The notes: a model not told the origin generated them from the sequence alone. DNA of 64,000 bases from Humulus lupulus (GCF_963169125.1 NC_084793.1:217770652-217834651); one strand, 5' to 3'. Positions 34,276 to 46,793 are shown, counted from the stretch's first letter. Made by a program: numbers and translations.

Positions 34276-34583
34276 TTTTTCATGCAATTTTATGAATAAT
34301 TCAATTATAGTATTAAGTTGATGGTTTCTAGCCTTATCTTGACCAAACATAGCAGAAGAACTGAAACCGTCTAAATTTCTATTATCATCAAAATCTTTAA
34401 CTAGATTATTTGCAACAATATAATCAGGGTTATAAAGCATGAATTAAGAAAGAACTATATTACGAATATTTTCTATGTGTGTCTTTAATTCTTCTATATC
34501 CTTTTTAAATAATAGTTATTGATCTGTTATTAATTGTTTGGTCACTATTTCTATTATTTTAGGTTGTTTGTTAACATATTCTA
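34276..34583 (-). repeat. Second, diverged partial copy of viral sequence
   Basis: Matches 32755-33070 in the same orientation over about 300 bp with scattered substitutions and small indels. The copy ends abruptly where the chromovirus fragment begins at 34584. Sequence between 34022 and 34275 is AT-rich with nothing recognisable. Confidence 0.85.
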
Positions 34584-35700
34584 AATCATGAGTGGGGTAT
34601 CTCTGTTCATACTCTTTCAACTAATGTGAGGCATAAGCAATCACCTTCCCTGACTGCATAAGAACACAACCGAAACCCTGATTTGAGGCATCACAATATA
34701 TCAAAAACTTCTCCTGATCTATTGGAAGACTCAGAACTGGAGCTGTAATCAACCTCTGCTTCAATTCCTGGAAGCTGTTCTCACACTTGTGTGACCACAC
34801 AAACTTCTGATTCTTGTGTGTCAGTTCAGTCAACGAAGTAGCAATCTTTGAGAACCCTTCCATGAAATGCCTATAATAACCTGCCAACCCAAGGAAACTC
34901 CTAACCTCTGAAGCACTCTTTGACCACCTCAATCTTGGCTGGGTCCACCTTGATCCCCTCCTTACTGACAATGTGCCCAAGGAAAGTTACTTGAGATAAC
35001 TAGAATTCACACTTCTTGAATTTTACAAACAATCTGTGTTCCCTCAGTCTTTGTAGAACCAACCTTAGATGCTGCTCATGTTCTGACTCTGACTGAGAAT
35101 AAACAAGAATATCATCGATGAAGACGATCACAAACTGGTCAAAATAATCCTTGAACACTTTGTTCATCAAATCCATAAAAGCAGTTGGGGCATTAGTCAA
35201 TCCAAATGACATGACTAAGAACTAATAATGCCCATATCTGGTGCGAAAGGCAATTTTTGGTACATCTCCCTCCTTGACCCTCAGCTAATGATAACCAGAT
35301 CGAAGGTCAATCTTTGAGAATACCATTTTACCCTGCAATCGATCAAACATATGATCTATCCTTGGCAGAGGATACTAGTTCTTGATTGTTAACTTATTCA
35401 ATTCTCTGTAATCAATACACATCCTCAGAGAACCATCTTTCTTCTTCACAAATAGAACTGGTGCACCCCACGTGAGAAACTAGGTCTGATAAAACCTAAG
35501 TCTAACAGCTCCTGTAGTTGTACCTTCAATTCTTTTAATTCTGTGGGGGCCAATCTGCAAGGAGCTTTAGACACTGGCTCCGTCCCTGGTGCTAGTTCAA
35601 TCACAAATTCAATCTCTCTGTGTTGTGGAAACCCTGATAAATCTTCTGGAAACACATCTAGAAACTCACAAACTAGTCTGATCTCACTGGCATGACCTGA
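34584..35700 (-). pseudogene. Chromovirus-type Ty3/gypsy RT/RNase H fragment
   Basis: Open pieces at 35446-35655, 35000-35212 and 34621-34980. The first has [20 protein letters not shown], the usual entry to RT. The second has [20 protein letters not shown] and an intact FIDDILVYS catalytic block. The third has SFLGLAGYYRHFMEGFSKIA and DASNQGFGCVL of RNase H. A stop interrupts the AYASH-LKEYE block, where Gln is normal. These blocks fit a Tekay/Del-like chromovirus and differ clearly from the Tat elements. Both ends are abrupt and no LTR is nearby, so it is a rearranged fragment. Confidence 0.82.
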
Positions 35701-38530
35701 GTATCATCAACATATTGACACACTAAGATGACATATTCATCGCAAGTCTTAGAGTATAAGCACTTTTCCTCACCATTGTGTCTAAACCCATCTGAAAAAA
35801 TGACCTTGTCAAACTTCTCATGCCATTGTTTTGGTGCTTGTTTTAAATCTTATAATGATTTGACAAGCCTACACACCTTATGTTCAGTTCTCCTTAGAAC
35901 AAACCCTTCCAGTTGTTCCATGTACATCTGCTCATCAAGGTGACCATTTAGGAATGTCGTTTTGACATCCATTTGATAAACATATAGATTGTGTATTGAT
36001 GATAAGGCAAGCAACAATCTTATAGATGTTGTCCTTGCTATCGATGCATAAGTATCAAAATAATCTATACCCTCCTTTTGTCTAAACCCTTTGGCCACCA
36101 ATCTTTCCTTATAGGCTTGAATAGTGTTGTATTTCTTTCGAAATACCCACTTACAACCTATTGGCTTTGATCCTTGTGGTAGATCAATAATCTTCCTAGT
36201 GTGAATAGACATAATTGAATTCATCTCATCATTTATTGCCTCATTCCAAAAGTTAGAGTCCTTTGAGGACATAGCTTCTTGGAAAGTTTTAGGATCATCC
36301 TCCACTTGAAGTACCATAGGATACTTTCTTGTGACTCCCTTGCAGTTTCCCTCTACTAGGTAAATAGTCTCCACTTGAGATGTTTCATTTTGTGATCCAC
36401 TATCTTTAACCCTTTGGCTTCTTATCAAAAATGTTGGTTGCTCTACAACCCTTGAAGGTAACTCCTCTTAGGTTTCTTCTAATGAGATCGATTCTTGAGA
36501 ATTATTGTCACTATACAACAAACTATCAAAGAACTCCACTTCTCTAGATTAAATTATCATATTGTAATCTAAGTCTAATAGCCTATAGGCCTTGCTATTT
36601 GAGGCATAGCCTACAAATACACATTTGATGGCCCTTGGACCTAACTTAGTCTTTTTAGACTACATGCTCCTTCAATAAGCAACACAACCCCACACTTTGC
36701 GATACCCGAGGTCGGGCCACTTTTCTTTCCATATCTCATATGGTAAAATTTGATTCTTCTTTAGAGGAATCCAGTTTAGAATATGACAAGTGGTAAGCAA
36801 GGCTTCTCCCCATAACGCTAAACTCAAATTTGCATGTAATATAATAGCATTAATCATTTCTACATATGTTATATTCCTTCTGTTCGCTATACCATTTTGT
36901 TGAGGTGTATAAGAGGTTATACATTCATGTATTATACCATGCATCTCACAAAACACATTTAATTGATTGTAAAAGTATTCACCACCCCTATCACTTCAAA
37001 TCACTTTTATTTTCTTTTCCAATTGATTTTCAACTTCAGATTTATAGATTTTAAACATGCTAAAGGCCCCATCCTTATTCTTAAGCAAGTACACATATGT
37101 GATTGTGGAACAATCATCAATAAAGGTAATAAAATACCTATGTCCACCTCTATTAATTAATCTATTCAATTTACATAAATCACTGTGTATCAAATCTTAC
37201 AAGTTAGTTTTCCTTTCAACACTTGGAAAAGAATTTTTTACCATCCTAGATTAACACATAATTTACACTTATCATGCTCCACATCATTTCATACAATTAA
37301 ACAACATTTGATAACTCTTTTCATTGTACTATATCTTATATGAGCAAGTCTGTTATCCCACAAAGTAATTGAATCACAACCAAGCACATAAGAGGAAGAC
37401 GAGCATGAATTATTATCAAAACCATTGTCTTTGGTACATAAATTGATTATCCCATCATAAACATACCCTTTCCCCACAAAGTAATTGCCCTTTGATAGAA
37501 TTAGCTTACCGGATTCAAACACTGCTTTGATATCTGATTTGCTGAACAAATGCCCACTCACAAGATTCCTTCTCATATCCAGAACATACAACACATTGGT
37601 AAATAGAACCTTCTTTCCGAATGTGAAGTAAAGATCAACATTCCCCTTGCCCAATACCTTGGACCTATGCTCATTCCCCATTTGGATCTCATGCCCATCC
37701 CTTGACTCTTCAAAGGTCTTGAAGACCTGTCTATCATAAGCAACACGAATAGTGGCACAAGTATCATACCACCACCCTTGCACTTTCCCTAGGATGACAT
37801 TTACCTCACTCAAGGTTACAACCAACTCTTATTTGGTTGAGATGACCTTAGATCCATGTTTATGGGGCTTTCGATACTTGCATTCTCTTGGCACAAACAA
37901 AACAAGGGCCTCTCACACCCTTGCATTTCCCTTCAAAATTCCTTGGGGCTTCTTGTGAGTCTTCCCTTTGGATTGAGAGGGTTTCTCTATGGCATTAGCC
38001 TTGGATGTCCAACCATTAGACTCTTCCATGCACTTGTCTCTAGAACGTGACTCCTCTTCAATCCTTAGGTGCTTTGAGATCTCTTCCAAAGATATCTATT
38101 CATTTCTATGGAGGATTTTCTTCCTATAGCTTCTCCAAGATGGAGGTAGTTTAGCTATAAAGAATATATGGGTACTTTCTTCTTCAGTTTTTTACTTCTT
38201 CTCAAGAGCTTCCCATATCTCATTTGCTGATGTAGTGTTTGTTTATAGATCATAGAGACAATCCAACAAAGCATTGAGTATGTGGCCTCTAAAAATGAGT
38301 TCATCTTCTTCCCTTTTATTCGTTTCTTTGATCGCATCTTGAGATTCATCATCCCTTGGAGGCTTCAAAGTCTTCAAAGTTTTGTCAAGAATGTAGTGCA
38401 CCTTCAAATTTGTGAGGAGAAACTTGATCTTGTCTTGCCACCTTACAAAGTTTGAGCCATCAAACCTATCTAGTCTAACTAGATCTTGAGACATGAACTT
38501 GAGGACTGAGATTGATGAGCTTTCTTCCAT
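35701..38530 (-). pseudogene. Ty1/copia gag-pol remnant
   Basis: Minus strand from the ATG at 38530 (MEESSSISVLKF): Gag with RFDGSNFVRWQDKIKFLL (UBN2-like); protease WWYDTCATI with Cys for the usual Gly; integrase core pieces 36996-37193 and 36672-36956 with FIDDCST and the TPQQNGIA block; then RT (35850-36428) with KWVFRKKYN, RLVAKGFRQKEGIDYFDTYA and QMDVKTTFLNG. RT stops right after the YVDD motif at about 35705, where chromovirus sequence begins. Stops and frameshifts occur throughout. No LTR or TGGTATCAGAGC primer site was found to the right. Confidence 0.82.
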
Positions 38531-39558
38531 GGCTTTCACTAGTACAAAAACTTTTAGAGATATACAAATTTGACATAAAACAAAGGTTTAGGAATATAGA
38601 TTTTTGATAGTTGGGGTTAGGCTTTAAACAACTTTAGTTTTGTGTTACAACTAAATGCAATATCAAACTATAATGGTAGATAATCACAAATTACATAAAC
38701 ATAAAGAAACAAAGTGTAGAATGGACCTTTCTTGAAGAACAACCTTTAGAACACAATATCACAAAGCTATGATTTTATGTGAAACACAAATGTTACAAGG
38801 CTTGACACAAATGTAGCTTTGCTGTCCAAACATCTTTATTCCTAGACTTCTCCATGGAATTGCTTGAAGCTACTACAATGGAATGAGATTGGGATTCACA
38901 AATCTTTATCCTACATACAAGTCAAGCTTTCTTGATGAAGATCTTGGGGAAAATAAGTAATTTTGAAAGTGGGAGTTCTAATTAACTCTCGCTTTAACTC
39001 ATATGAACCCTTTAAATAGTATAAGAACCTCATTAGACTCAACCAACGAGATTAGACCATTTTAATTTAAATTGTAGAGTAAAAAACATGTCATTGTATG
39101 GCCTAGTACGAACGGCCCAGGCGACGCATTGCTTAACACCAAGCGATGCATCGCCTGCCAGGCAATGTGTTGCCTAGTACCAATAAATGTGTTGCCTGGT
39201 CTGTTTTTCAAAGGTTAAGCGATGCATCGCCTCCCAGAGGCAACACATCGCGGATGCCTCTAACATGGCACTCAAAAAATTGTTTCAAAACATCCCAAAA
39301 TGTTCTTGAATGTTTTGGGTACTCTTATATACTCCAAAGAAATATTTTGGACCCAAAAAATATGATTTATAAATGCATATACCAACTCTCACGTGTTTAA
39401 TTTTTGTGAAATCGTTATGGTTCTTGGACCTCTTCATGCTTAACCAATTTCATCATGTATTTAATCAATCATAATAGAAAATACATTCAAACATCATTTA
39501 CATAGATATCTCATGAAATCTGGGTCATTCTAGTTGAATTACTTGTTTTTCCAGGTCT
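38531..39558. other. Noncoding stretch right of the copia remnant, with GCGATGCATCGC repeats
   Basis: No gene is seen. It may be copia leader or LTR. At 39119-39250 the palindromic AGCGATGCATCGCCT occurs twice, with diverged GGCAATGTGTTGCCT copies between, in an otherwise AT-rich setting. Confidence 0.5.
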
Positions 39559-39563
39559 CCCTT

Positions 39564-40313
39564 TGTACGCCCTAATTTTCCATGGGCTATTAGCAAGCTG
39601 AGACATGGCATAATTATATCAGCCACGTGGAGGCCACATGCCCGAAGCTGCTGTTGTCAGGTCCTACCTCTTTAGCTCGAGGTAACCAAAGGTTTATTAA
39701 GAATACTAAGGAGCCGAGTCAGAGGTATGAAGATCGCGAGTTAAGAAGGCATCCAGCTCGAGGCCGAGCTTGATTTGGAAGTCGTGACCCTTTATAAAGT
39801 CAACCACGCAATGTAAACGTGCATATATCAGACATCACGTGTCTGATATATCCCTAAATTCTCAGACACGCAGCATAAACGTGCGTGTTCAGGCACCCAC
39901 GACTTGGTTGGGCCGTGCGGCCCATTATCCCCCTTACCTACTGATTAGACCACACTTCATTTGTCAGGTTTTAGGAATTAATCATGAATGTCACAGAATT
40001 GACATGATGGGTAAGAGGTAACGGAATGACCCCCCTTTTCAACCCCCAGGTGTCCTCTCCTATATATATGGAGACCTTGGGAGTTGCAAGGGGTTGGATT
40101 CTATTGTGTAAAGAAATACCCTGTCAAGAATACCAGAAATATAGCAATAATATTGGCTGGTAGAGTAGAAGGGTTTTAACCTTTGAACCACCTAAAAAAG
40201 TATTTGTATCGTCAGTTCATTTTAAGATCATTCATCTGTTTCGGTTCATTGCTTAGCACTAATCCCATTCTCTTAGTTTCTTAATTACCTGTTGGTGAAG
40301 AACCGCATCAACA
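39564..40313 (+). repeat. 5' LTR of C (750 bp)
   Basis: Begins TGTACGCCC and ends CGCATCAACA. TATATATA at 40061-40068 is the likely TATA box. It pairs with 51493-52241. Confidence 0.94.
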
Positions 40314-40336
40314 GTTTGGTGCTTTCATTGAGAGCT
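40314..40336 (+). other. Primer binding site of C
   Basis: TGGTGCTTTCATTGAGAG follows the LTR after two or three bases, identical to A and B. Confidence 0.7.
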
Positions 40337-40368
40337 TGTTAGATTGGTACTATCGCAAATACCCAACC

Positions 40369-42780
40369 ATGGTGATAACTCGCTCAAGACACGGTAACAA
40401 GGCGGACCAACATAATGGGCAAGAGGCCTATCATGCCGCCATCTCCGGTGAGCAAAACCTTGAAGTTCAGCAGCGACCGGGCAAGCAACCAATAGGCCAA
40501 GATGACACTGGAAGTTCGGCACCCCGGCCACCTAATCTGAACCCGGATTTTTACACGGCAGTAGAAATGGAGAATGCTCAGCTGAGGAGTTAGCTGGCGA
40601 AAGCTAACCAGCAGATTAAGGAGGTGTTGGCCCGACTACCCCGTCTTACAACCGACGCTAACGTCGGAAAGAGGCAAGGCGAGACTCATAAGTCCCACTG
40701 GGGTAATCGGTCCAGGCCTAGCCGGTCGACCAGACCCTTGACATCCAACTCTACTCCCTCATCGCACCGCCGAGAGACAACCTTTGAAGAACTACCCAGG
40801 GTCGAGCAACAGTATAGCCGCTCAGTCTGAACTTCAACTCCCAGCTCACTACCACCCTCGAGCGCACCCAGGAGGGCTCGAGGGAATTCTAGAAAGAGAT
40901 CCGGGGAGGGCTCACAGCGACAGCCCGTCCCGGCCAGCCGTCCTGCGCCCCGCTCAGACAACCAAGCGCAAGACCCACAAGTTGGCAGGGCCGAGAGGCC
41001 CCTACCTAACCTGATCCACCCTGACGGGACCAGGATTGCGTCCCCGGTCAGACATCCTCCTTCACCGATAAGATATATGTCTCCTCCTTGCCCTGTCTGA
41101 GATATTCCATCTTATGGGAGTAGCAGGGGAAACCCACCTTCCGCAGGACCTTCCCATCGTAGCAGGGCGCCCAGAGAAGTCCCGGATCCTCATCCCCAGA
41201 GGCGGGCTTCGAGCTTCTCAAACGAGAGCTACTAGACCGGAAGCCGCCGAAGTGACCTTTCTGAGACCTGCGCCAACACTTAAGCTCGGCGCAGAGTTCT
41301 CAAGCCACCCCGAGGGACGACCTCCGAAATCGTCTAAACTCTCAAAGGGGAAACTCAATAGGAAATGGCAGCCGTGATCGCCCAAGGGAAGACCTGTCTG
41401 AGGTATGCGATAGCGGGAATGTCCCATATAACCTATCTCAAGATAGGAGGGACAATAACCCGCCAAACGTGTACAATGGATCCGGAGCTATTGAACAGCC
41501 CCGGAATAACCAAGGAGATCAGGACAAAACCCTTGAGCGCCTGGCTCTGATGGAGGAGCTAATGAGGAAGCTCCTGTCAGGAAAAGAAAAAGACGAATAT
41601 GATTCGGAGGACAAACTTGAGCTCTTCGCCCCCTGCATAGCAGCAATGGCATACCCGCCCATTTTCCGTATGCCGCACCTGTCCAAATTAAACGGAGACG
41701 AAGATCCGTCAGATCATCTGGGTATGTTCAATACCCTGATGATGGCCCCGAGCTGAGGTGTTTAATATTTCCCTCCACACTGGCTGGGCCGGCCAGGCAG
41801 TGGTTCAAACAAAGCAAGAAACAGTCAATCAGCTCCTGGAAAACTTTCTCTGCTGACTTTAAGAGAGCATTCTGAGCTTCCCAGGCTGCTCGCGTCAAGG
41901 CCGACTCCCTGACCAACGTGAGGCAACAACCCGACGAGCCTCTAAAGGCTTACCTTAGTAGCTTCGTGAACGTCACTACTTAGGCTAGAGACGCAGATGA
42001 CAGCTCCAAGCTCATGGCTTTGAGAACTGGAATCCACGTCGGAGGGGGACTCTGGAATGAGATACAAAGGAAGGGAGTCAGCTCCGTAAACGAATACCTA
42101 AATAGGGCCTAGGGGTTGATCAACTTGGAGGAGGCCCAAGCCTCAGCTGCAGAAACCAGCCAGGTCCCTGAGCAGCCTGCTGGAGTGGGAACGGAGGTCG
42201 TGACAGCGACCCAAAACGTTACACAGAATAACCAGTTTGGTGGAGGCAAGAGAAAGGGGAACAGCGAGGGCAACCATCACGGCCCAAAGAAGAATAAGTC
42301 CGTAGAAAAATTTAAGCCGGTCTACACGACTTATACGAAGCTCACCCACTCTAGGGAGAACATCTTCCTAGCAAACTCTGCTCGCCTCCCCTAGAAGAAG
42401 CCGGAGCCTTTAAAGCACCAGAAGGGGAAGCGAGACCCCTCCAAGTTTTTTCGTTTCCACAACGACGTTGGCCACAATATCGATGACTGCAGACACCTGA
42501 AGGATGAGATCGAGACTCTCATCCGAGCTGGCCCCTTGGATCAATACGCGCAGAACAGAGTTCTCGCAGCCCGTCCAGTTCCAGAAGTCCCGGTCACTCA
42601 GCCCGGGTCTCGGGTAGATCAGGACGTCCCTCCTCCAGTGACAGGAGAAGAGATCTCCACAATCTCTGGAGGTCTTCATTTGGTTGGCACGAGCAGAGGT
42701 TCCCAAAAGAGGTACGTCAACGAACTTAAGGCTCATAATGGAGTAGAGTTCGTCCCCAAGCAGCAACGATTGGAAAGGCA
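40369..42780 (+). pseudogene. gag: Gag region of C (broken)
   Basis: The start is taken at ATG 40369 (MVITRSRHGNKADQHNGQ), which matches A. The first stop comes at codon 75 (TAG, 40591), followed by further stops and shifts. Capsid-like blocks are FRMPHLSKLNGDEDPSDHLGMF near 41670 and a W-F-K-Q block near 41810. The zinc knuckle near 42443-42490 has Phe in place of its first Cys (FFRFHNDVGHNIDDC), so it would not bind zinc normally. The rest of the knuckle keeps H-x4-H-x4-C. Confidence 0.83.
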
Positions 42781-45700
42781 ACCAATCATTTTTACTGAAG
42801 AAGATGCCAGCCACGTTCAATTCCCTCATAACGACCCTCTGGTCATAGCAGTGCAGCTCGCTAATCGGAGGGTTAGGAGAGTGCTGATTGACAATGGGAG
42901 CTCGGTAAACCTTCTATTCCGGTCCATGCTGGAGAAGATGGGTTTGTCTTTCGCCTAGCTGAAGGCGACCTCCATGATGCTTTATGGTTTCTCTGGAGAA
43001 GGATCAGTGGCTATAGGGATGATCGAGCTGGTGATCACCTTAGGAGAGGGACCTCGGACAGTCTCAAAAATCCTTGAATTCGTGGTCATCGACTATCCCG
43101 CCGCATACAAAGCCATTTTGGGTCGACCTACACATATAGCTTTTGAAGCCATCACCTCCGTCCACCACCTCGTGCTAAAATTCCCTTCTTCCACAGGGAT
43201 ATGCACAGTCTGTGGTGATCAACTTGCTGCCAGGGAATGCTACAACATTTCCATGAAGGGAAAATTGAAACCTGGGCAGTTAACAATGGCCGTCCAAGTT
43301 GGAGAAGAGGAATCTCAGGAACCATTGCCTAATCCTGAGATTGAAAAACCTCAGAGCGCCGAAGGGGAAAATATCATCCTAAGTGAGGATATTGACCCCC
43401 GAATAGGCAAGGATAAGTCCGAGCTCCAAGCTATTGAGGAGCTCGAGGAAGTAAATATCGATCCACGGAATCCCTCACGGATGGTTAAGCTCGGGAAAAA
43501 CCTCTGTGGCAACAGAAAGGCGGAGCTGATCAAGTTCTTGCAGGAGAACCTGGATGTGTTCGCATGGTCACACGAGGACATGGTGGGAATTAGTCCAAAT
43601 GTCATCATGCACACCCTTCATTTGGATAAGAGCGTTCCTGCAAAGTCCCAGAAACAGAGGCGCCTCGGAACAACTCGAGCTGAAGCCCTAGAAGAAGAAG
43701 TAGCACGGCTCAAGAAATGCGGCTTTATCCGTGAAGCCAAGTTTTTGATTTGTGTCGGCAATCCTGTGCTGGTCCCGAAGCCCAACGGGAAATGGCGAAC
43801 CTGCATCGACTTCTTCGATCTAAATAAAGCATGTCCCAAAGACTATTTTCCCTTGCCAATGATCAACCAATTAGTGGACGCCACGGTGGGGCATGAGCTC
43901 ATGTCCTTTATGGACGCGTACTTAGGCTATAGTCAAATCTCCATGAATCCAGGGGACTAGGAGCACACTAGCTTCATGACCCCAACTAACGTCTATTGTT
44001 ACAAGGTCATGTCGTTCGGACTGAAGAACGTCGGTGCTACATACCAGAGATTGGTGAATAGGATGTTCGCCAACCAGATCGGGAAGAACATGGAAGTATA
44101 CGTGGACGAGATGCTGGTCAAGTCGAAGACTGCCAATAACCATGTTTCTGACCTGGAGGAATGCTTCAAGATACTAAGGGAGTACGGCATGAGGCTTAAC
44201 CCACAGAAGTGCACTTTTGAGGTCGCGTCTGGAAAATTCCTGGGTTTCATTGTCAACACTAGAGGACTCGAGGAAAACCCCGATAAGATCAAGTCATTGC
44301 TCGAGCTTCCCTCACCTAGGTCGCGAAAGGACGTCCAAGGTCTGACAGGAAGGGTGGCAGCCCTTAATCAATTTATTTCTAAATCCACCGACAAGTGCCT
44401 GCCATTCTACAACCTGTTCCGAGGAAATAAGAAGTTCGAGTGGACAGAGGAGTGCTAAAGTGCCTTCCTCGATCTGAAAGCACATTTGGCCGAGCCGTCC
44501 GTATTGTCCAAACTAATGGCAGGGGAGCCTCTTTTCCTTTACCTAGCTGTCATAGAAGATGCAGCTAGTGCCGTATTGGTCCGAGAAGAACACCGGGTTC
44601 AAAAACTAGTCTATTACATCAGCAAGAGACTTCTCGGGGCCGAGTCCCGATACCCGTTGATGGAAAAGATGGCATTTTGTCTTATCACGGCCTCCCGAAA
44701 GCTCAGGCCGTATTTCCAATCCCACTCAATACACATCATAACCGATCAACCTTTAAGGCATGTTTTGCAAAACCTTGAAGCATCGGGACGCCTGTTGAAG
44801 TGGGCTATTGAGCTCAGTCAGTTCGAGATTTTGTACACCCCACGATCTGCAATAAAAAGCCAGGCCCTGGCCGATTTTGTGGCGAAATGCACAAGATTCA
44901 GAGAAGATTCTGTGGAAGATTCACCCCAGGTCTCCTCGGCCCAGGCATCATGGAAGATCTTCGTGGACGGCTCATCTAATGAGAACGGCTCTGGGGCTGG
45001 AATCATTTTCATATCCCTAGAAGGGAATAGATTCCACTCAGCGCTGAGATTCGGATTCAAGGCATCCAACAACGAGGCCGAATACGAAGCTTCGCTGGCC
45101 GGGCTAAGGGTAGCCAAGGAGCTAAAGGCCAGCTCCGTTCAATGCTTCAGCGATTCCCAACTTCTGGTAAACTAGGTGCTAGGTGAATATCAAACACGGG
45201 GGACGAAGATGGCTGCTTACCTGGCCAAGGTGAAAGTCGAGCTGTCCGAATTTGAACGGGGCTCAATCGAGCAGATACCTCGAGAGCAGAACGCTAACAC
45301 AGACGCCCTCGCCAAGCTCTCTACCTCCGGGGAGACGGAGGCTTTGGGGTTAGTACCGGTAGAGTTCTTAGAGAAACCAAGTATAGAAGAGGTCGGGGCG
45401 GAGGTCGAGATGATCGACGCCAGACTGACCTGGATGACCCCATCCTCGAGTATCTCGCTGAAGGAAAGTTACCCGAGGGGCGTAATGACGCACGGCGGAT
45501 ACTGTACCAGGCTCCAAGGTATACGATGGTAGATGGGGTGCTATACCGGCGAGGGCACTCCCTACCCCTCCTACGATGTGTTCTGCCAGGTGAAGCAAAG
45601 ACCATCTTCCAGGAAGTCCACGAGGGTTTTTGCGGGGACCACATTGGGGGGCAAAGCTTGGCCCTGAAAGTCTTAAGGCAGGGGTATTACTGGCCCACTC

Positions 45701-46647
45701 TGTCGAAGGACTCAATCTCGTACGTCAAGAAATGTGACAAGTGCCAGCAATTCGCCACTGTTGCCTGAGCTCCCCCAGTTGAGCTGAAGATGATCTCGTC
45801 CCCGTGGCCATTCACGGTCTGGGGAATCGACCTGGGTGGTGCCCTCCCTACTGGAAAGGGCAGGGTCTGCTAAGCTATGGTGGATATCGACTACTTCACA
45901 AAGTGGGCTGAGGCAGAACCTTTGGCAACAATCACTTCCAAGAATGTCCTTGACTTCGTGGTCAAAAGAATTATCTGCCAGTTTGGGCTGCCAAAGAAAA
46001 TCGTATCTGACAATGGGACTCAGTTCGACAGTGACCTCTTCACCGAATTCTGTGAAAGGTACGACATTGAAAAAAATTTCTCCTCCGTGGCCTACCCCCA
46101 GGCTAATGGGCAGGTCGAAGCCGTCAATACGAAGCTAAAGGAGAGCCTTAAGAAGAGGCTGGACGAAGCCAAGGGGGTCTGGCCAGAATAGCTCCCCCAG
46201 GTACTGTGGGCATACCGGACCTCGCATCGGACTCCTACGGGTCATACTCCTTTCTCCCTGGCTTTTGGGAGTGAGGCAGTCCTTCCTGTCGAGATAAAGG
46301 TATCTTCGCATAGAGTCCAGGCGTATCACCAGGACCGCAACCACGAACTACTTTGCACGTCCCTCGACCTGATTGATGAAAGACGAGAAGATTCACAGCT
46401 CTATCTCGCACATTACCAGCAAAAAATCACTCGTTACTTGGTCTCCTTTAGCATTGGCGACCTGGTCCTCAAAAGAGTCTTCTTAGCCAGTAAGGATCCC
46501 AAAGATGGAGTATTGGGACCAAACTGGAAAGGGCCATATCAAATAACCGAGGTCATCAAGGAAGGAACCTACAAGTTAGCTCGACTTAATGGAGAAGCGG
46601 TCCCACGAACTTGGAATGCCATCCATTTGAAGAAATATTATCAGTAA
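42781..46647 (+). pseudogene. pol: Protease-RT-RNase H-integrase region of C (broken by stops)
   Basis: One frame runs from 42536 to about 45450 apart from stops at 42956, 43958, 44456 and 45173. After one frameshift it continues to 46647, with stops at 45766, about 45870 and 46189. Protease LIDNGSSVNLLF is intact. RT has WRTCIDFFDLNKACPKD and FMDAYLGYSQISM, but YVDE (GAG at 44108-44110) for YVDD. RNase H has FVDGSSNENGSGAG, NNEAEYEA, SDSQLLVN and NTDALAKL. The integrase has the HEGFCGDH...CDKC finger, WGIDL, SDNGTQFDS and NGQVEAVN as the D-D-E triad, and the GPYQITEVIKEGTYKL C-terminus. The enzyme order is standard. Several stops fall where relatives have Gln (CAG or CAA to TAG or TAA). Confidence 0.9.
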
Positions 46648-46775
46648 CACCCTTGTAAGGCTTATTCAAAAAGGCCATCTTTTTTTTATCAAGCAATGAG
46701 AATTAAATCTTTTTTCATTATTGTGTATATTTGCGAATGTAATCTCAAGTAACCATGAAAGACCCTTTCCTAATT

Positions 46776-46792
46776 ACTTGGGGGGCATATGG
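46776..46792 (+). other. Internal polypurine tract of C
   Basis: ACTTGGGGGGCATATGG, 129 bp after the pol stop. The core CTTGGGGGGCA is the same as the terminal tract at 51480-51492. Confidence 0.65.
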
Positions 46793-46793
46793 T

